Source: UBA10449 sp005883585
GTDB lineage: Bacteria; Chloroflexota; Dormibacteria; Dormibacterales; Dormibacteraceae
Length of the DNA stretch: 46,641 bases
NCBI GenBank assembly: GCA_005883585.1
Contig: VBFD01000114.1
Coordinates: 1-46,641, forward strand
Direction of reading: 5' to 3'
The notes beneath the pieces were generated by a model that worked only from the letters and a program-made list of their open reading frames with translations, searched no databases and had not been told where the DNA came from. The position numbers and the translations under genes are program-made. Positions 7,979-15,640 of the stretch are shown one piece after another (the stretch's first letter is position 1; each line of letters starts with the position of its first letter).

Positions 7979-8857
7979 CCCTGGCCCGATTGCGGCTGTA
8001 GCGCTGACACGTTCGATCTCCGCCGCCACCTCGGCGGGCGCGAAGAGCGGGATGTCGTGCGGTGTGTCGAACCAATGGACCTCGGTTTTGGGCGCATTCA
8101 CTGCGAGGCGCGCGGCTCCCTGTTCCTTCCAACCGGCGATCCGGTCCGGCCCGCCACGAGCCAGTAGGGCGACGGCGGCAACCTCGATGCGGGGCCAGAG
8201 CACATCAGGCTGGGAGTCGTACAGGCCGCGGAGAAGCTCGAGCCGCGCCCCCGCTGTCAGGGTCAGCACGAAAGCATTCCCGTCCGGCACCACGCGAGCC
8301 TTCACGAACGGTTCGAGGTCGTCACTCCAGGCGCCATTGAAATCCTGCGCCGATTGCGCCAATGCATCAGCGAACGTGGCGAAGCGAGGCAGGGGAGGCT
8401 GCATGAAGCGCTGGGCATCTTCCCAGCTGAACATGTTGGCCGCGCTCTGAATTGGTCCGTCGATGAAAACCAGTGCGGATGCAAGTGCCGGCCGCGGGCC
8501 CACCAGCTCAAGCGCAACGGTCGCGCCCCAGGAGTGGCCCACGACCGCGGGCTTGTCGAGGTCCAACTCGCCGATCACAAACATGGCATCTTCTAGGAGC
8601 TGCTCCATGGTGTAACCATTCGTCGCGGGCGGAGCCTGCGGAGGCCGACCTGTCAATCCGTGCCCCCGCTGGTCGAGGGCGACGATGCGCCGGTGAGGGA
8701 GATTTCTCGCGAGCCGATCCCAGTAGCGCGCGTTCGAGCTCAAGCCGTGGAGAAGAAGCAGAGGCGGCTCGCGCTGAGCGGCGCCGTCAGGCCTCCACTC
8801 GACATAGTGGAGGCTGACGCCATCTCGCTCCAACCATCCGTCGGCCGGTTCCGCCAC
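7958..8857 (-). CDS. Alpha/beta hydrolase
   Basis: A 299-residue alpha/beta-fold hydrolase: oxyanion-hole motif LLLLHGLSSNARYWDRL near residue 33, DQRGHGLTGRP near 61, nucleophile elbow GHSWGATVALEL near 106, and a C-terminal His in DTPHDIPLF near 276. There is no signal peptide. The substrate cannot be predicted. The GTG start has no Shine-Dalgarno but has TAGGCT 7 nt upstream (8870-8865), suggesting its own leaderless transcript. It converges on and overlaps the GlsB gene by 21 bp. Confidence 0.85.
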   Translation of the reverse strand: MAEPADGWLERDGVSLHYVEWRPDGAAQREPPLLLLHGLSSNARYWDRLARNLPHRRIVALDQRGHGLTGRPPQAPPATNGYTMEQLLEDAMFVIGELDLDKPAVVGHSWGATVALELVGPRPALASALVFIDGPIQSAANMFSWEDAQRFMQPPLPRFATFADALAQSAQDFNGAWSDDLEPFVKARVVPDGNAFVLTLTAGARLELLRGLYDSQPDVLWPRIEVAAVALLARGGPDRIAGWKEQGAARLAVNAPKTEVHWFDTPHDIPLFAPAEVAAEIERVSATAAIGPGSESPTG

Positions 8858-8864
8858 CGGTCTT

Positions 8865-8870
8865 AGCCTA
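8865..8870 (-). promoter_or_regulatory. -10-like hexamer for the hydrolase at 7958-8857
   Basis: TAGGCT on the minus strand, 7 nt before the GTG start at 8857. It overlaps the last codons of the upstream exporter gene (stop at 8868). Confidence 0.4.
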
Positions 8871-10496
8871 GCCCGCGGCGGCGGCTACTTTCTCTTGTGC
8901 TGGCACACCTTCGCTGGCTGCGGGTCGCTTGCGACGCTTGATGAGCAAAGTCGTCAGCGCCGTGAAAGCAAGGAATGCGATCGGCACCACCAGCGTCGAC
9001 TTCATGGCGTCGATATAAGCGCTGACGAAGACGTCGTGTGCGAGAACGGTCAGCTGGTGCTGCACCGCGGGTGGAAGCCCCGACGGCAGCTTGGCTCCGT
9101 TCTGCCCGGTGCCGATCTGGAATCCGTTGCTCGCAACCGAGCTGAACGCCTTGACGAACTGGTCCCGGAAGCTTGCGGGCAGGGCGCTTGCATGGCTTAC
9201 CGCCTGGTTGTGGAGAGTCGTGGCGAGCTGGTTCTGCAGCAATGCGCCGACGACCGCGCTGCCGATCGCGGCGCCGAGCTGGCGCGTGGTGTTGAGAATT
9301 CCCGAGGCGGCGCCCGACATCTGAGGAGTGATGTTGCGCATGGCAATCGTCGTCATGGGCGCGAAGGTCATGCCCATGCCCGCGCCGGCGATGATGGCCG
9401 GCCCGAGGAAGTTGATGAAGGTGGAGTCGGGGCCGGCCACGATCGCGACCAGGCCGAATCCGATCGTGAACAGCGTGATGCCGGTCAAGAGGATGTATTT
9501 GCCACCCACCTTGTCGGCAAAGCGACCGGCGAAAGGCGCTACGACCATTGAGGTGAGCGACATCGGCGCGAACGTCAGCCCGGCGACCAGGGCAGTAAAA
9601 CCGCGCACCGACTGCAGGTAGATGACGATGGGTAGGAACAGGCTCAGCATGCCGAAGCTGATGGCGGCAGCGATCCAGTTCGCGACCGCGAAGTTCCGGT
9701 CTCGGAAGAGCGATAGCGGCATCAGCGGCTCGGCCTGGTAGCGCTCCCAGAAGACGAAGACGACCAGAAGTACGACACCACCGATGATCACCTCCGGGAT
9801 CGTTATCCCGTAGGAGCCGATCTCGCCCCAGTTGAAGCGCTGGCCTTCGATGAGTCCGAACACGACGGCGAACAGGCCCGCGGTAGCGAGAACTACGCCC
9901 ATGATGTCCCAGCCGTGGCGCCGGCCTGGCCGGATGTCGGGGATGATCGCGAACGTGGCGATCAGCGCTGCGATTCCGATCGGGACGTTGACGAAGAAGA
10001 TCCAGCGCCAGTCGATGTAGGTGACGAGGGCGCCACCGACCGTCGGCCCTGTGATGGTCGCCAGGCCGGCCACTCCTCCCCAGATGCCGAACGCCGCGCC
10101 ACGCCGCTCTGGCGGGAAGAGAGTGGTGATGATCGAAAGCGTTTGCGGGGTGAGGATCGCGCCTCCGACTCCCTGCAGGACGCGCGCAGCGATGAGCTCG
10201 TTCGCGTTCTGAGAAAAACCGCACAGCGCCGATGCGAGCGTGAAAACGAAAAGGCCGATGGCGAACAGGTTGCGCTGCCCATACAAGTCGCCGAGCCTGC
10301 CGGCTGTGATCAGCAACACTGCGTAGACGAGGATGTAGGCGTTCAACACCCACAGGATCTGGTCGAGCGTGGTGTTGAGCCCGGCGCTCATGGCCGGTAT
10401 GGCCACGTTGACGATGGTGGTGTCGAGCAGGATCATGAAGAACCCTGTCGTGAGCACCAACAGGACCAACCACGGATTAGTGCGTGCTTGCGCCAT
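8868..10496 (-). CDS. DHA2-family (EmrB/QacA) multidrug exporter
   Basis: A 542-residue major facilitator with 14 predicted membrane helices. The first helix carries the DHA2 signature LLDTTIVNVAIP near residue 23. It is followed by the helix 2-3 loop GRLGDLYGQR, then ARVLQGVGGA, and motif C GPTVGGALVTYIDWRWIFFVNVP near residues 150-172 (split here as two segments). It is a proton-driven exporter of drugs or other hydrophobic compounds in the cytoplasmic membrane. The start overlaps the end of padR by 20 bp, and AAGGAGG lies just upstream of the ATG, so the two form an operon with PadR as the likely repressor of export. Confidence 0.9.
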   Translation of the reverse strand: MAQARTNPWLVLLVLTTGFFMILLDTTIVNVAIPAMSAGLNTTLDQILWVLNAYILVYAVLLITAGRLGDLYGQRNLFAIGLFVFTLASALCGFSQNANELIAARVLQGVGGAILTPQTLSIITTLFPPERRGAAFGIWGGVAGLATITGPTVGGALVTYIDWRWIFFVNVPIGIAALIATFAIIPDIRPGRRHGWDIMGVVLATAGLFAVVFGLIEGQRFNWGEIGSYGITIPEVIIGGVVLLVVFVFWERYQAEPLMPLSLFRDRNFAVANWIAAAISFGMLSLFLPIVIYLQSVRGFTALVAGLTFAPMSLTSMVVAPFAGRFADKVGGKYILLTGITLFTIGFGLVAIVAGPDSTFINFLGPAIIAGAGMGMTFAPMTTIAMRNITPQMSGAASGILNTTRQLGAAIGSAVVGALLQNQLATTLHNQAVSHASALPASFRDQFVKAFSSVASNGFQIGTGQNGAKLPSGLPPAVQHQLTVLAHDVFVSAYIDAMKSTLVVPIAFLAFTALTTLLIKRRKRPAASEGVPAQEKVAAAAG

Positions 10497-11106
10497 GACT
10501 CCTCCTTAACGTCTCATGGCCGGCATCGATTCCGACCTTCCACTCCAGCTTTCCGTCGACAATTTCCTTTTCCAGCTTGCGAACCCACTTGCGCTCCGCA
10601 TCGAGCATCGCGATCTTGTGTTCCATTTCGATCAGGGCCAAGCGGCTGAGTCCTTGCTTGTAGAGCTCGTCGAGCACGTGCTCAAACTTCGTTACCTGGG
10701 CGTCCAGCAGGGACGCGCGCTCATTGAGATGACTGGTAGCCTCGGCCGCGCTGAGGTGGTGCATGAACATCAGGCCGGCGACGAAGTGGGGGTATTCGCG
10801 CATCGGCTTGCGGAGCAGCTCGCCGAGGGTTCGGCTCAAGACCTGCCGACCGGCATCGGTGAGCTTGTATATGGTGCGCTCGGGCCGGCGGCCCTCCTTC
10901 TCGCGCTCGGCGGAGACGATCCAGCCATTGCGCTCGAGCACGTCGACCGTGTGATACAGGGTGCCGAAGTTGAGCCGGATGAACTCGTCCTGATGGCGGA
11001 TGCGCATGGTCGAGGACATCTCGTAGGGATGCATCGGCCGCTCATCGAGCAGCTCGAGGATCGAAAGTGCCAGCGGAGAGGAGATCTCGGTGTCTAGGCC
11101 ACCCAT
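10477..11106 (-). CDS. PadR-family transcriptional repressor
   Basis: A 209-residue regulator. The N-terminal winged helix (LALSILELLDERPMHPYEM, then FGTLYHTVDVLERNGWI and the wing GRRPERTIYKLTDAGR) is the PadR signature. The C-terminal half is a helical dimerisation region (Vir_C type, about residues 100-195). I place the start at ATG 11106 because the upstream in-frame sequence holds the promoter; the leader would then be only about 6 nt. It is the first gene of an operon with the DHA2 exporter, which fits the common PadR arrangement in which a bound drug or phenolic compound relieves repression. Twin operator-like palindromes overlap its promoter, suggesting autoregulation. Confidence 0.9.
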   Translation of the reverse strand: MGGLDTEISSPLALSILELLDERPMHPYEMSSTMRIRHQDEFIRLNFGTLYHTVDVLERNGWIVSAEREKEGRRPERTIYKLTDAGRQVLSRTLGELLRKPMREYPHFVAGLMFMHHLSAAEATSHLNERASLLDAQVTKFEHVLDELYKQGLSRLALIEMEHKIAMLDAERKWVRKLEKEIVDGKLEWKVGIDAGHETLRRSHGASTH

Positions 11107-11148
11107 ATACTTCAGGTGGAGTATATGAGGTCGGATATACGGAGTCAA
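11105..11148 (-). promoter_or_regulatory. PadR-exporter promoter with two overlapping operators
   Basis: On the minus strand TTGACT (11148-11143) and TATACT (11125-11120) are separated by 17 nt, a strong sigma-70 type promoter. On the plus strand the same region reads ATATACT-N8-AGTATAT-N8-ATATAC (11105-11140): two perfect inverted repeats with 8-bp spacers that share the middle half-site, which is the -10 itself. PadR proteins typically bind dyads with about 8-bp spacers, so this is very probably the autoregulatory operator. Confidence 0.8.
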
Positions 11149-11290
11149 GTACCCCGTTTGGAGTGTCTTAACGACCAGGGTTGGCCGGCGCCCGGCGGCT
11201 GAACTAGCTTTGCGTCAAGGTGCGAAGGCTTGGGGGAGGAAGCCAATCAGAAGGGAGGGCCCGCCAAAGGTGTGGCCTTCCGGAGGGCAG

Positions 11291-11318
11291 GGCAAACGAA
11301 TGGGCAGGCTCGGCCGTC
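11291..11318 (+). promoter_or_regulatory. Possible ECF-type promoter of the sigma factor operon
   Basis: GGCAAAC (11291-11297) and CGTC (11315-11318), separated by 17 nt, resemble the AAC/CGTC elements of ECF sigma promoters. The position is right for autoregulation of the sigma gene at 11356. The match is short and GC-rich sequence gives many such hits. The gap 11149-11355 contains no gene that I can see. Confidence 0.3.
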
Positions 11319-11324
11319 GGCAAC

Positions 11325-11352
11325 CGGTAAGTGACCCCAGGGGTAGTTACCG
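11325..11352 (+). promoter_or_regulatory. Hairpin just before the sigma factor start
   Basis: CGGTAA (11325-11330) can pair with TTACCG (11347-11352), and ACCCC/GGGGT can extend the pairing inside. It ends 3 nt before the ATG at 11356, so it would cover the ribosome landing area. It could be an operator or an mRNA element that restrains translation. Confidence 0.4.
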
Positions 11353-11355
11353 TAG

Positions 11356-11946
11356 ATGCATGCGCAGGCGGCGGCCGAGGCGTTGCCGATGACCGGGGCT
11401 CCCGACGCGCGAGCACTTGCCGCGGGGCAGCTCGCGCACCAGGCGACCGGCGGCGACCTGGATGCCTTTGAAGAGCTGGTCCGCCGCATGCAGCGCCGCG
11501 TCTACGGTTTCGCCTATCAACATCTGAGAGACCTCGACGAGGCCCACGACCTCACCCAGGAGATCTTCGTCAAGCTCTTTCGCAACCTCGCGCGTTACGA
11601 CGCCGCTCGCCCTTTCGAGCCCTGGTTTTGGAAGCTGGCCGCCAACACGACCATCAATTACCGGCGCAAGCGCGTCCCCGTGCCCACCGATCAATCCGCC
11701 GACCAGGGGGTCACCGGGCCCGATTCACCCTTCCCCGCGCACGATCCCGCGCTCCTCGACGCGTTGGCTCAGCTCGACCCCGCCTACCGCCTGCCGATCC
11801 TTCTTCACTATTACGCCGACCTACCGCTGGAGCAGGTCGCCCAGAGCTTGAGCCTGTCGGTGCCGGCAATCAAGTCTCGCTTGCACCGGGCCCGCGCCCT
11901 TCTCCGGAACTCGTTGGCCGAGGCCGAGGAGGCCGGCGCCCAATGA
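11356..11946 (+). CDS. ECF-family RNA polymerase sigma factor
   Basis: A 196-residue sigma-70 family protein with only regions 2 and 4. Region 2 spans about residues 33-100 (FEELVRRMQRRVYGFAYQHL, EAHDLTQEIFVKLFRNL, FEPWFWKLAANTTINYRR). Region 4 spans about 133-185 (LDPAYRLPILLHYYADLPLE, then SLSVPAIKSRLHRARALLR). The next gene overlaps by 4 bp and encodes a zinc-type anti-sigma factor, which would hold it inactive at the membrane. The following genes encode a MacAB-like ABC system, the likely regulon. No ribosome binding site is obvious; a hairpin lies directly upstream. Confidence 0.92.
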   Translation: MHAQAAAEALPMTGAPDARALAAGQLAHQATGGDLDAFEELVRRMQRRVYGFAYQHLRDLDEAHDLTQEIFVKLFRNLARYDAARPFEPWFWKLAANTTINYRRKRVPVPTDQSADQGVTGPDSPFPAHDPALLDALAQLDPAYRLPILLHYYADLPLEQVAQSLSLSVPAIKSRLHRARALLRNSLAEAEEAGAQ

Positions 11947-12482
11947 AAGCCCTCGCGTGCGCGCGCGTGCGCGTCCTCCTGGAGGCTTACGTCGACGGCG
12001 ACCTCGCGCGAACCGAACCGGAGACATCGCGAGCGGTACGTGACCACCTGGTCACCTGCGCGGACTGCCGCCGTCAGCACGAGCAGGCGGTGTCGCTACC
12101 CTTTCGCATGAAAGCGCTCCGCTCGCCCGCGCCACCCGCATCGCTGGTCGCCGGCGTCATGAGCTCGATCGCGCCCCAACCCCAGGCCTCGCGCGCCGCC
12201 TGGGGCCTGCTCGTCCCGGAGGCGGTGCTCGCTGCGTTCATCCTCTGGTATGTCTCCGGCCTCGACGGCCTCACCGCGCTCGCTTCGGGCGCCTGGAGCA
12301 ACCTCCAGGGCCTCGCGTTCTGGGGTTCGGGCACCGCGCCCCTGCCAAGCATCCCGGTCGCCGACGTGCTTCTCCTGGGAGCATTCATCGCGCTGACCGC
12401 CATCGCGGCGTACCACCTGTCTCTACTCGCAAAGCTCGACCAGACCGCGACGCCTCGCCTCACTGAGCACCGCCGCGCTTGA
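11943..12482 (+). CDS. Zinc-type (ZAS) anti-sigma factor, membrane-anchored
   Basis: A 179-residue protein starting at an ATG that overlaps the sigma factor stop (ATGA). The N-terminal anti-sigma zinc domain shows Cys6 and the His35-x3-Cys39-x2-Cys42 motif (DHLVTCADCRRQHE). Two hydrophobic segments follow, about residues 85-105 (PEAVLAAFILWYVSGL) and 140-160 (VADVLLLGAFIALTAIAAY), so it sits in the cytoplasmic membrane with the zinc domain inside. It is expected to bind and inhibit the adjacent ECF sigma factor until an envelope or redox signal releases it. No large outer sensor domain is visible. Confidence 0.88.
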   Translation: MKALACARVRVLLEAYVDGDLARTEPETSRAVRDHLVTCADCRRQHEQAVSLPFRMKALRSPAPPASLVAGVMSSIAPQPQASRAAWGLLVPEAVLAAFILWYVSGLDGLTALASGAWSNLQGLAFWGSGTAPLPSIPVADVLLLGAFIALTAIAAYHLSLLAKLDQTATPRLTEHRRA

Positions 12483-13318
12483 GCGACCAGAACGAAGGTG
12501 AAAGCGCGTCGCCAGGTGACGCGCAGCAGCCGCCTGCACAGCCGCCCCACCCCAGAAGTCGAAATGGCCCTCCGCCCATGCTGCGGCGTTGGGGTTGGCC
12601 GCTCCTAGTCGGGGCACTCGCTTTGCTGGGAGTGCTTCTGGCCATAGCCGACACCGCGCTTTACGGCCCCACGCTCGGGCCGTATGCAACCTTCTTGATC
12701 GGTCCATCCCAAGCCGTTCTCGTCCAGCGCCCAAGCCCTGATCCCGAGCGATTCATCAGGACCAGGTTTCCGGAACGAATCAGCTTCGGGTCCCCGTTCG
12801 GCCGCCTGGGCACGATGAGCCCGGTGCAAGCGCTTCGCGCCTTTCTCAGCAACGGAGCAGGACTCGTGCTCCTCGCCCTGGCGGTGCTGCTGCTGTTTCC
12901 CAACCGTGCCCGCGTCGCGGTCCAGCGGCTCGAGAGCCGTCACGGGCCCGAGATCGCACTGGCTGCCGGCGTCGCCGCCTTCCTGCTCGCGCTGGGCGCA
13001 GTCGCCCTACTTCGATTCACGCTGATCTTTCTCGCCGTCATCCCTGCAGTGATCGTGGTCGCGGTCGCGGTCGCGCTCTTCGGGATCGCCTGCATAGCGC
13101 TGGCGCTCGGCCGCCTCTTGCAGAGACGGCTTCATCTGGAACCGGTGCACCCCCTGGTCCCGGCTGTGGCCGGCGCCCTGATCGTGTTCGACCTGGCGCT
13201 GATCCCTTACCTCGGCGCGGTCGCGCTTGCGGCGGTTGCGATCGCCGGCCTCGGGCTTGCCGTGGTCACTCGCTTCGGATCGGAAACCGGATGGTCCTTT
13301 AGAGACCTCGACTGGTGA
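12479..13318 (+). CDS. Multi-span membrane protein of unknown function
   Basis: A 279-residue protein starting at a TTG that overlaps the anti-sigma stop. A Pro/Gln-rich cytoplasmic N-terminus (residues 1-38) precedes a helix at about 42-60, a polar stretch at about 65-110, a helix around 120-140 and four or so hydrophobic segments between 155 and 265 (IALAAGVAAFLLALGAVALL, LIFLAVIPAVIVVAVAVALF). I do not recognise the family. Its place between the anti-sigma factor and the MacA-like adaptor suggests a role in sensing, or as an accessory of the transporter. Confidence 0.75.
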   Translation: MSDQNEGESASPGDAQQPPAQPPHPRSRNGPPPMLRRWGWPLLVGALALLGVLLAIADTALYGPTLGPYATFLIGPSQAVLVQRPSPDPERFIRTRFPERISFGSPFGRLGTMSPVQALRAFLSNGAGLVLLALAVLLLFPNRARVAVQRLESRHGPEIALAAGVAAFLLALGAVALLRFTLIFLAVIPAVIVVAVAVALFGIACIALALGRLLQRRLHLEPVHPLVPAVAGALIVFDLALIPYLGAVALAAVAIAGLGLAVVTRFGSETGWSFRDLDW

Positions 13319-13346
13319 TGCCAAAAGGAATGGAGGTGAGAGTCGG

Positions 13347-14966
13347 TTGTTGAAGAACACAAGGCTGGTGGTGGCAGCCCTCGCGGCGATCGCGCTGGTG
13401 CTCGGTGGCCTCATCTACCGCGACGTTTTCGTCGGGACGAAAAACGCAGCCAGCGCTCTCAACCTCTATAGCGTCGGCCGGCGAACGGTCACATCCAGCG
13501 TCACAGGCACGGGCAACCTGGTGCCGATGCAGCAGGCCAATGTCAGCTTCAAAGTCAGCGGCACCCTGACCGAAATCGACGTCCGTGTCGGTGACCATGT
13601 CACCGCCGGGCAGGTGCTCGCGAGGATCGACCCGACCCAGGAGCAGAACGCCCTGGCGAGCGCTCAAGCCAACCTGGCCCTTGCCCAGGCGAACCTGCAA
13701 TCGGCCCAAACGCCCCTGACCCAAGCCCAGATCAACCAACTTCACAACAATCTCGCCAACGCCCAGCAGAACTACAACGACACCGTCGCCCAGGTGAACC
13801 TGACCAACACGCAGGACGCCAACCAGGTCACCGCGGATCAGAACCAGCTAACAGCCGATCAGCAAGCGTTGAGCTTCAACTCCGCCTACCAGGCGGCGAA
13901 GCAAACCCTGACCACCGACCAGGCCACGCTGCAGACGGCCGTCGATCAGTTCAAGGCCGATGGCTGCGACACCCAGACCTACCCCTATTCAGGTCCATGC
14001 GCGGCGGACTTCAGCGCGGTGTCCAGCGACCAGGGCAAGGTCAACGCCGACCAGCTGGCGGTCAACGGGTACGCGAGCCAGGTCAACGCCGATCAGACCA
14101 AGCTCAACCTGGACACCGCCAAGCAGCAGAGCGACAAGACCAGCGGCCAGCGCAGCATCAACTCGGCCGCCGCTTCGGTCACAAGCGCTCAGGACAACCT
14201 GAACACTCAGACGGAGACCAAGCCCAACCAGATCCTGTCCGCGCAGGCCTCGCTGGCCAGTTCCCAGGTCGCGGTGCAAACGGCGCAGCAGAACCTCGCC
14301 AACACCACCCTCGTCGCACCGATGGATGGGGTGGTCAACAGCATCAACGGCGTCGTCGGTGAAACGGCGATCACCGGTTCGGGCACAACGTCGGAGGCCC
14401 CCGGGAGTCAGGCCCCGCTGCCAAGCAGCGCCGCGTCGAGCGCGTTCATGGTCATCGGCAACATCAGCGGACTCGAGGTCGTGATCCCGTTCGCCGAGTC
14501 CGACGCCTCCAAGCTCGCGGTCGACCAGGACACGCAGGTCACATTCGACGCAGTCCCCAGCCTGACCATCAGCGGGCATGTCGTAGCCGTGGCCAGCGCG
14601 GCGACCGTCCAGAGCGGGGTTGTCAACTACTACGCCACGGTGGCGTTGAACCAGACCAACCCGTCGCTGAAGCAAGGCATGACCACGAACGCAACGGTGA
14701 CGGTCAGCAAGGCGACAAATGCGGTCGTCGTGCCCAACCTCGCGATCACAAGGCTCGCGGGCCAGGCTTACGTCAACGTCTACGTCGGCGGCAAAGAGGT
14801 TCAGACCCAGATCCAGACAGGGGTCGTCGGCGACCAGTACACGGAGATCACCGGCGGCTTGAGCGAGGGCGCCCAGGTCGTCATTCCCACCCTGAGGGTC
14901 TCGAGCTCGAGCGGCGGCGGCAACCGCTTCAACGGCGGCGGCGTCCGGATCGGCAGCGGCGGATGA
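13347..14966 (+). CDS. MacA/HlyD-like adaptor subunit of an ABC efflux system
   Basis: A 539-residue membrane-fusion-type protein. A single N-terminal anchor (LVVAALAAIALVLGGLIY, about residues 7-24) is followed by a lipoyl-like half (VSFKVSGTLTEIDVRVGD near 67, GQVLARIDPTQ near 92). A long coiled-coil hairpin rich in Gln, Asn and Ala spans about 100-320. The returning lipoyl half (LVAPMDGVVNSINGVVGE near 327) and beta-barrel domains lead to a Gly/Ser-rich end. The hairpin contains Cys207 and Cys218, which could form a disulfide loop. The start is taken at TTG 13347 because GGAGGTGAG lies 6-9 nt upstream; in-frame sequence upstream belongs to the previous gene. It is coupled to the ATPase gene by a 4-bp overlap. 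Confidence 0.88.
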   Translation: MLKNTRLVVAALAAIALVLGGLIYRDVFVGTKNAASALNLYSVGRRTVTSSVTGTGNLVPMQQANVSFKVSGTLTEIDVRVGDHVTAGQVLARIDPTQEQNALASAQANLALAQANLQSAQTPLTQAQINQLHNNLANAQQNYNDTVAQVNLTNTQDANQVTADQNQLTADQQALSFNSAYQAAKQTLTTDQATLQTAVDQFKADGCDTQTYPYSGPCAADFSAVSSDQGKVNADQLAVNGYASQVNADQTKLNLDTAKQQSDKTSGQRSINSAAASVTSAQDNLNTQTETKPNQILSAQASLASSQVAVQTAQQNLANTTLVAPMDGVVNSINGVVGETAITGSGTTSEAPGSQAPLPSSAASSAFMVIGNISGLEVVIPFAESDASKLAVDQDTQVTFDAVPSLTISGHVVAVASAATVQSGVVNYYATVALNQTNPSLKQGMTTNATVTVSKATNAVVVPNLAITRLAGQAYVNVYVGGKEVQTQIQTGVVGDQYTEITGGLSEGAQVVIPTLRVSSSSGGGNRFNGGGVRIGSGG

Positions 14967-15640
14967 TCACGCTGGAAGCGGTCACCAAGACCTATCGAAT
15001 GGGCAAAGTCGAGGTGCAGGCTCTCCGCGGCATAGATGTCCACGTCGAAAGCGGCGATTTCGTCGCGATCATGGGCGCCAGTGGATCGGGCAAATCGACC
15101 CTGATGAACATCATCGGCTGCCTCGACGTTCCGACCTCCGGACGCTACCTCCTCGACGGGACGGACGTCGCCAGGCTCGATGACGATCGGCTCGCGATCA
15201 TCCGCAACCGCAAGATCGGTTTTGTCTTCCAGAGCTTCAATCTCATCCCGCGGACGACCGCGCTGCACAACGTCGAGATGCCGCTCATCTACTCGGGCGC
15301 GCCAAATCGCCGCCCCCGAGCACTCGAAGCTCTCCAGGCTGTCGGATTGGCCAACCGCGCCGACCATCAGCCAACCGAGCTGTCTGGCGGCCAGCAGCAG
15401 CGCGCCGCGATCGCCCGCGCGCTGGTCACCGATCCCGCGATCCTGCTCGCGGACGAGCCCACCGGCAACCTCGACAGCGCGTCGAGCGTCGAGATCATGA
15501 AGCTGCTCGCCGAGCTGAACGACCAGCACGCGCGCACCATCGTCCTGATCACCCACGAGCGAGACATAGCGGCGTTCGCGAAGCGGACGGTGGAGCTGCG
15601 CGACGGATTGATCGTCCGCGATGAGCGCCGCGTGGCATGA
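14963..15640 (+). CDS. MacB/LolD-type ABC transporter ATPase
   Basis: A 225-residue ATP-binding subunit: Walker A GASGSGKST near residue 38, Q-loop in VFQSFNLIPRTTALHNVEMP, signature LSGGQQQRAAIARAL near 139, Walker B ILLADEPTGNLDS near 160 and H-loop VLITHE. The sequence is typical of the MacB/LolD/FtsE group, which drives mechanotransmission permeases rather than a classic transport channel. It overlaps both the adaptor and the permease gene by 4 bp, so the three are made together and form one complex. Confidence 0.93.
   Translation: MITLEAVTKTYRMGKVEVQALRGIDVHVESGDFVAIMGASGSGKSTLMNIIGCLDVPTSGRYLLDGTDVARLDDDRLAIIRNRKIGFVFQSFNLIPRTTALHNVEMPLIYSGAPNRRPRALEALQAVGLANRADHQPTELSGGQQQRAAIARALVTDPAILLADEPTGNLDSASSVEIMKLLAELNDQHARTIVLITHERDIAAFAKRTVELRDGLIVRDERRVA

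Noticed and set aside
13630..14290. Repetitive-looking DNA in the MacA-like gene
   Set aside because: Reflects biased Gln/Asn/Ala codons of a coiled coil, not true DNA repeats or a CRISPR array. No CRISPR array was seen anywhere.
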